64,000 nt of DNA. Source: Puffinus mauretanicus. Lineage: Eukaryota > Chordata > Aves > Procellariiformes > Procellariidae. Below are positions 1 through 64,000 of this stretch, piece after piece. The DNA lies in assembly GCA_023333565.1 (NCBI GenBank), contig JAJKFH010004053.1:3410001-3474000 (forward strand), given 5' to 3'. The translations under genes and the position numbers were made by a program. The notes beneath the pieces are model-generated. The model worked only from the letters and a program-made list of their open reading frames with translations, was not told the origin of the DNA and made no database searches. Position 1 is the first letter of the stretch, and the number at the start of each line of letters is the position of its first letter.

Positions 1-59210
<59,210 letters not shown>

Positions 59211-59236
59211 GCTTTGCTAAGACACCGCTAACAAAG

Positions 59237-59264
59237 AAAAAAAAACTTTTTTTTTTTTTAAAAA
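59237..59264 (+). repeat. A9-C-T13 hairpin-prone tract after the stop
   Basis: Nine A residues, one C, then thirteen T residues and five A lie about 27 bases after the GREB1L stop. The A and T runs are self-complementary and could fold into a short hairpin in the mRNA. Homopolymer lengths in assemblies are error-prone. Confidence 0.7.
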
Positions 59265-59693
59265 GTACAATCACTGTGGAGCAAAGTGCAACCGATATTT
59301 ATCTAGACTGCTCTAAAGGATTCCCCACAATTCTGAAGTAGGCTTTATTCCTAGGGATAAAATTACCACATCAGTTATGATTTACAGGATCCTGGATTCC
59401 AGTTATTTTCACATCAGCCACAACCGCCGACGCTAATCACACAGCCAGCCAAGCTGTAGGATCTAGGAAGAGGACGAAATTTGGTTGAAGAAGAATTCTT
59501 TTTATATTCAGCTGAGCTAGGGGAAGAAGCTGCTCTCAGCAGCTGCTGGCTTGAATGTGTTACATGAAACGCAACCCAGCAGGTGGAATTCATTGAAGAT
59601 ATGTGGAGGAGAGCCCACCGCGTCTCTTCAGCTCTGTACTGTGGTACAGGAATACTCAGGGGTTTGAAACTACAATGTAACGTAGATATTTGT

Positions 59694-59699
59694 ATTAAA
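59694..59699 (+). terminator. GREB1L: Candidate proximal poly(A) signal, GREB1L
   Basis: ATTAAA hexamer, the commonest variant of AATAAA, 484 bases after the stop, with a U/GU-rich downstream stretch about 10-35 bases later. It would give a short 3' UTR of about 0.5 kb. Confidence 0.45.
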
Positions 59700-60380
59700 A
59701 GGAATAGTCTTGTTCTCTGTGCAGTGTTAGTTTAAAATTTGTAATTGTGTATGTATCGAAACTGTCTTTGGCAAAATTTCCACAGGTGTTCAAAGTTTAC
59801 TACTTAAACCTGAACAAATCAGCAAAAGCGTGGCAGGCACTGTGCACCCGGGTTCTCCTCGCACCCTTCTTTCACCCCATCAGGTACCTCCTCCTCGGCG
59901 CCAGGGACACAGCAAAAGCCTTCTCATAGATGCTCTCTCCTAGAGGGCAGAGTAACTTGCCAACACCTGCAGTTTCTCACTCTCGTCAGAGTTTTGAAAA
60001 CCTGTGGTCCGTCCTCCTCGGCGTGTGGGAACGAGTCCTGCCGTACGTCCGATGCCTTTGTGGGGGGCCGGGTGCAGCTTGCTCCCGGTGTCCTTTTCAC
60101 TCAACTCCAGTCGGCTGCAGAGCTGAGATTAGGTCTGTCAAGTCACTCCCGCCTGTGAATCAACATACCAAAAACGTGCAGGACGGCAACGCTGCCTGAG
60201 CTGGATTTGAGAGGAAAAACCACGAGTCCAAGTGAAAGAGGAGGTGTTTTACAATAGCGCCAGGGGGGAGCGGGGGAGAAGTCCCAAGGAGCTGGGACTG
60301 CTCAGGAGAGGCTCTGTCCAGAAGCAAAGAGCTCTGAATGCATCACCTAACACTGTCAGCCCTTTATTTTGATTAACCTC

Positions 60381-60388
60381 TGTAAATA
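60381..60388 (+). promoter_or_regulatory. Pumilio-type site in GREB1L 3' UTR
   Basis: TGTAAATA on the sense strand matches the Pumilio recognition element UGUANAUA exactly. Site use is inference. An eight-base match can arise by chance. Confidence 0.4.
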
Positions 60389-60392
60389 TCGG

Positions 60393-60520
60393 TCGTAGCG
60401 GTAGTCGCACATTGTTCTACTTACGAGCATATGACTGATCCTTGTTAAGTTGTTCCGGAATAACTCGGTGCAGTAGCTTTTGGTTGTCAGGGTTAAATCG
60501 TAGCGGTACTCTGTTCTACT
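60393..60520 (+). repeat. Two short direct repeats (TCGTAGCGGTA...TGTTCTACT)
   Basis: TCGTAGCGGTA occurs at 60393-60403 and 60498-60508, each followed shortly by TGTTCTACT. The copies are 105 bases apart. CpG is rare in this AT-rich UTR, so retention of the CpG-bearing motif twice is noticeable. Confidence 0.75.
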
Positions 60521-60556
60521 CGTGCAGTTAGCGTGGGTTACCCCACTGAGGTTTCC

Positions 60557-60578
60557 ATTAAAAAAAAAAAAAAAAAAG
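60557..60578 (+). repeat. A-tract after ATTAAA
   Basis: CCATT is followed by an uninterrupted run of about 18 A, ending AAGAATC. It could be a site of internal oligo-dT priming that mimics a 3' end in transcript data. Confidence 0.75.
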
Positions 60579-61800
60579 AATCTTCCTGCACATCGTGACC
60601 CCTTTATTAAAAAGAAAAATGCAGCATGTTCTTAAAAGCGATTCAGGAATATCAATTTACTCCCAAAAAAGCAATGAAATTAACACATTGTTATACTTGA
60701 CCTGCAACTCATTGGAGAAGGACCTGCCAAAGCTGCATTTTATTTTTACGCATAGTGTTAATGAAGCAACTTTTTTTTATCTTGTGAAGAGAGATGTTTA
60801 CAGATGAAAAAACATAATATATTCGACAGAGGCTAAAGGAAAATGGTTTGCATATGTCTGTGTTAATGTAGCTTAACTCTGATGCTGTAAATTTAGCAAA
60901 TTTCAGATGAACAACCCATTTCTGTAAATTTATTTTTTATTTTCCTTCAGACACAACCTGCCTTATCTATTTTAACACTTGGAAGAAGTAGGGATATAAA
61001 AGATGCTTCTTGAAGCTTTTGATACACACCTGAATGTAGTTCTGGTTTTGCCAGAAGGGCTTAAGGCCGACCCCGAGTCGTAGCGTGGTGTGGACGTTTC
61101 AGGTATTACGTGTTCAAAAATGGTTTCCTTTTCGTTTGTGTATTTGATGTTTGCACTAAGTTCTTAAAATCCCAGGTGCTGAGACTACTATGAGGAGTTA
61201 GCCCTCTGGTGAAGCAGTGTGAAATTGTCCTGAAGGTTGAGAATGCAGTCAGAAAGTCAGCGTATTTGCCTGCCTTTACCAAGTAATAGTAAACCCATTT
61301 CCTTAACTCTCCCCCCTGCGGAAGCAAGGAGTTTCGGTAACCAAACTCTGGCCAGAGCGTACACTAAAGCAGCGCGGAGGCCGAGGCCTGTCCCGCCGAA
61401 CACTTCAGCTGGCCGCCTGCCAATTCCAGGGAAGGAGACCGTTGCTTGACATCGAGATTATTGCTGTTTTGGTTTTAAGCCTCACCACCAAGGCCATTCT
61501 TATGAATGTATTAAATTGGCCAGCATTATATTTTACCTGTAGAAGTTCTTGTCTATTCACAGGTTAAATCTGAATGTAAACTAAGATTTAAAGAATCATA
61601 TGCAGATGCTTTTTGCTTAACTTATGTAATTGCTTTTTGTGACTTTTGGAAGAGGGTTAAAAATGTTGCTTTCCTAGTGTAAAGTTTTCTTAACCAAAAA
61701 CTTGGTGAATTTAGCTTCACTAGTCAGTCTACCTCATGTTATTGTTTATGAACGGGAACTGTCTGAAGTTGTGGCTATGGTATGTTTATAATGTGCTTTC

Positions 61801-61806
61801 ATTAAA
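61801..61806 (+). terminator. GREB1L: Candidate distal poly(A) signal, GREB1L
   Basis: ATTAAA in CTTTCATTAAATTTGAAT, about 2.6 kb after the stop. The downstream GU-rich element is weak, so the site is plausible but unproven. Confidence 0.35.
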
Positions 61807-61825
61807 TTTGAATATATTAAGTTAC

Positions 61826-62775
61826 CATTTAGGACTGCCTCTCTTAATGGTACTTTCCACAGGATGCTGCTGCGCTCTCTCTTCGCACCCAACAGTGCTT
61901 GCCCCAGAGAAACCCGCCCACCTCACACTGCTGCGTGAGTCCCGCCCCCTGATTTTCTAAAGAGTTGTGTGGTGTGCTGCCAGTGTGAGAGACCTCCCGG
62001 CCTGGGTAACTGCCATCACCTTTCAAACAGACAAGGGGCAGGAGGCACACAAGCCGTAAATACCAACTTTTAGCCCCCTGGAGTATAAATGGTTGAAAAC
62101 GGGGCTTGGTCTGGCCGCACTGCAGTAGCGCTCAGGCAACAACTTCCGAGCAGCACAAGTACCTCGGCACTTCTTGCCTTCCGAGCCCACCTTTGCATTT
62201 CCTGTGAACCTGCACCGCCTCTGTGACACAGCCCTTTACAGGCTGCTCACAATCCCCTTGAAAATTACAAGTCGCAGCTTGGAAACAACAGCCTCGACAG
62301 ACCAGAAGGCACCACCGTTCAGCTACTCCAGTTCTAAGTACTCTGAGTAACGTTTCAGAGGTGGTGCGAGTTCTTTGCTTTAGCTCTAGACCAAGGTAAG
62401 GACAGCACAATACAAACAACTGTCTCCTAACTGCACATCAGTTCCAAAATTAAAACAAACCCCACGTTTAAATTTAATTAAATTTTCCCCATCTTATGTT
62501 AGGGCTTTAAGCTATTATTCAAGGCTGAAGGCATCACCTTACCCTGTACCAGGATGGCATTGATCCGGAGCCTTTGGGGAACTGGTCCTTGGGGTGCGAC
62601 GCAAACGCGTTGTCACAAAGGGAACTCTGACCCCAAGCAGGTATGAACGCAGCGACTGTGTTCTCCAGAGACTGCTTCAAAACACACTGCCGTCAGCCAC
62701 CACCGTAATATTTCACACGCAAAAGTATGAACTACGCTAAAGATTCATTCACACTTAGTACCAATACAGAGTAAC
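61826..62775. other. Intergenic gap between convergent GREB1L and ESCO1
   Basis: About 0.95 kb between the estimated 3' ends of the two genes. Moderately GC rich around 61.86-62.35 kb. No repeat family, RNA gene or coding segment recognised. If either UTR is longer, the two transcripts could overlap here. Confidence 0.5.
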
Positions 62776-62796
62776 TTTAAAAAAGCTATCAAGTAT

Positions 62797-62802
62797 TTTA
62801 TT
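62797..62802 (-). terminator. ESCO1: Candidate poly(A) signal, ESCO1
   Basis: TTTATT on the plus strand is AATAAA on the ESCO1 sense strand (context TTAAAAATAAAATACTTG). It lies about 830 bases after the ESCO1 stop and is the only canonical hexamer noticed on that strand in the interval. Confidence 0.55.
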
Positions 62803-62818
62803 TTTAATCTATCTACAT

Positions 62819-62826
62819 TATGTACA
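62819..62826 (-). promoter_or_regulatory. Pumilio-type site in ESCO1 3' UTR
   Basis: On the ESCO1 sense strand the sequence reads TGTACATA, an exact UGUANAUA element, about 20 bases before the candidate poly(A) signal. Pumilio sites near the 3' end are common in vertebrate mRNAs. Use of this one is inference. Confidence 0.45.
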
Positions 62827-63631
62827 GATCAAGAAAGGCCACAGCAGTTTTTCAACATACAAACCCTTTAAAAGAGGAGAGATTTATGAAGGAGTGACAA
62901 GTATCAAAGTGAAGTCCACTAACAAAGGTATATACTCAGTACAGTACTTGAAGAACAACAACGAGTACACCAGTCCTCGGGGGTTTCATTCCGCCTTTTC
63001 CTCTACAACTCCTCTGGGGGAGAAGGGGACGGGGTGGAACAAGCTTCCGATGCTGCTGACGCTTGGCAAGGCTCCTTACGCCTGGTAGCGCACAGAACGC
63101 GCCCTGGAAGCCACCGCACAGCCCGTGAGGGCTGTTACCCACGACGACTGCACCGCAACGCTTCTTGCCTCGACGCAATTGAGCTTGGCCTTGAACTCCG
63201 TCCAGCAAGCAACCGTTAACGGCCTCACCCAGCTGCCGGCACTGGCGATAGGAGATCAGCGTTACAGTACCGAGAAGCACTGGTATATCACCACGTTAAG
63301 AACTTCAGCCTGTACTCGTCAGTGAGACTAGAGTCTTTGCATTAGTTTACAGTCCACTATGAACAATTTTCTGCTGCATGTAAACATGACTAACTAGATA
63401 AAATACAATCAAACTTTTGTAAAAGTTAATAAAATATCTTTCTTTTAAAAAAACAAAGTTAGCCTATTACTGCATTGTTTACAATTTTAATAAAATAGTA
63501 CAACCTTTCGGTTGTTACCAGTCCTGAGTTCACTGTAATAAAAATGGCCCTGGCTTCTGCTGAAGGTCTGCACCCACTTGGTATGTTTTGGCAGAAGTCT
63601 CCCAATAAAAATGGAATTCCTTTGGGACCAG

Positions 63632-63779
63632 TTAAGTCTGGTGCTGTCCATTGAGGAAGTTGTATACCAGGAACTGGCCGGTGCCACAGTACTGTGTCGC
63701 AAAGAGTTTTCCATCAGGAGTGGGGTCAGAGAATGCGATTTCTTCTTTACTTAAGTATGAGCCATATATGAAGTTGCTC
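63632..63779 (-). CDS. ESCO1: ESCO1 terminal coding exon (C-terminal 48 residues, TAA)
   Basis: Read on the minus strand, the exon starts after TTTTAAACAG, completes a split Arg codon, and encodes [19 protein letters not shown], then [19 protein letters not shown] and [10 protein letters not shown] before TAA at 63634-63632. This is the end of the acetyltransferase domain of the Eco1 family. The NGQ-x-x-T ending fits ESCO1 rather than ESCO2. ESCO1 acetylates the SMC3 subunit of cohesin in the nucleus to stabilise chromosome-bound cohesin. The rest of the gene lies beyond the right end. Confidence 0.95.
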
Positions 63780-64000
63780 CTGTTTAAAAGGAGAGAGAAA
63801 AGAAAAAAAAAAAAAAAAAAAAAGAAAATTACCCTCAGGGAATCAGGCAAGAATATTTATGCTATTAGGCCATAAATGATTAATTAGCGGTATGGACATT
63901 CAAAAGGAAGAAGCGCTATTAGGAGGAGATAGCTCTATTTATATAATGTATCTCCTTCCAAACGGCGAGGAGGATCACTTGTTCTGGGAGGGGTTTTATA
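63780..64000 (-). other. ESCO1: ESCO1 last intron (3' part)
   Basis: Sequence before the terminal exon on the minus strand. It contains an exceptionally long pyrimidine tract (A run on the plus strand at about 63799-63825), then TTAAACAG. No other exon is visible before the window ends. Confidence 0.9.

Larger units (their letters stand above)
59211..61825 (+). other. GREB1L: GREB1L 3' UTR (estimated extent)
   Basis: Sequence after the stop with no further splice signals or coding likeness. Candidate poly(A) signals are ATTAAA at 59694-59699, followed by a GU-rich stretch (TCTTGTTCTCTGTGCAGTG), and ATTAAA at 61801-61806. I see no canonical AATAAA in between. The distal end is an estimate. 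The region contains an A/T hairpin, a Pumilio-type site, a CpG-containing short repeat and an A-tract near 60.56 kb. Confidence 0.5.
62776..63631 (-). other. ESCO1: ESCO1 3' UTR (estimated extent)
   Basis: On the minus strand the sequence from the ESCO1 stop runs through a GC-rich middle (about 63.0-63.23 kb) to AATAAA at 62802-62797 (read leftward), preceded by a UGUACAUA Pumilio-type element. No coding likeness is seen. A minus-strand ATTAAA near 63.49 kb is an alternative, shorter end. Confidence 0.55.

Overview
The window is vertebrate nuclear DNA, most likely from a bird. It carries spliced genes with GT-AG introns, a CR1-type LINE tail, degraded MIR-type SINEs and an old L3/CR1-like LINE. 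The introns are compact (196 to 4,735 bases inside the window). The species cannot be fixed from this sequence.

Positions 5275-59210 (+ strand) hold 30 coding exons of GREB1L (GREB1 like, retinoic acid receptor coactivator). Reading phase is continuous from the first visible exon to a TAA stop, 5,564 coding bases or about 1,854 residues. The start codon and the N-terminal coding exon(s) are not visible in 1-5274 and must lie upstream. Residue numbers below count from the split Gly codon at 5275. Visible landmarks are a Cys/His-rich N-terminal segment, a Ser/Pro-rich linker with a basic nuclear-localisation-like motif, a P-loop-like GPPQVGKTGS motif split by an intron, an HHCEQCH motif, and a highly conserved C-terminal third ending in LTGRHI. 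No exon shows a frameshift or internal stop.

The far right end (63632-63779, - strand) is the last coding exon of ESCO1, a cohesin acetyltransferase. Its 3' UTR runs leftward to about 62.8 kb, and a stretch of its last intron fills the window end. GREB1L and ESCO1 therefore converge tail to tail. I know the same order from human chromosome 18, and this helps separate GREB1L from its paralogue GREB1. The 3' UTR of GREB1L probably runs to about 59.7 kb (proximal site) or 61.8 kb (distal site).

The rest is intronic or untranslated DNA: relic repeats, microsatellites, a 68-base G homopolymer in intron 16, and a GC/CpG-rich patch in the last intron. I see no tRNA, rRNA, CRISPR array, intact transposon or second independent coding gene. 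I found no previously undescribed biological system. The most useful observations concern splicing (twelve consecutive symmetric exons, a NAGNAG acceptor, an alternative in-frame acceptor, the split P-loop) and 3' UTR elements.
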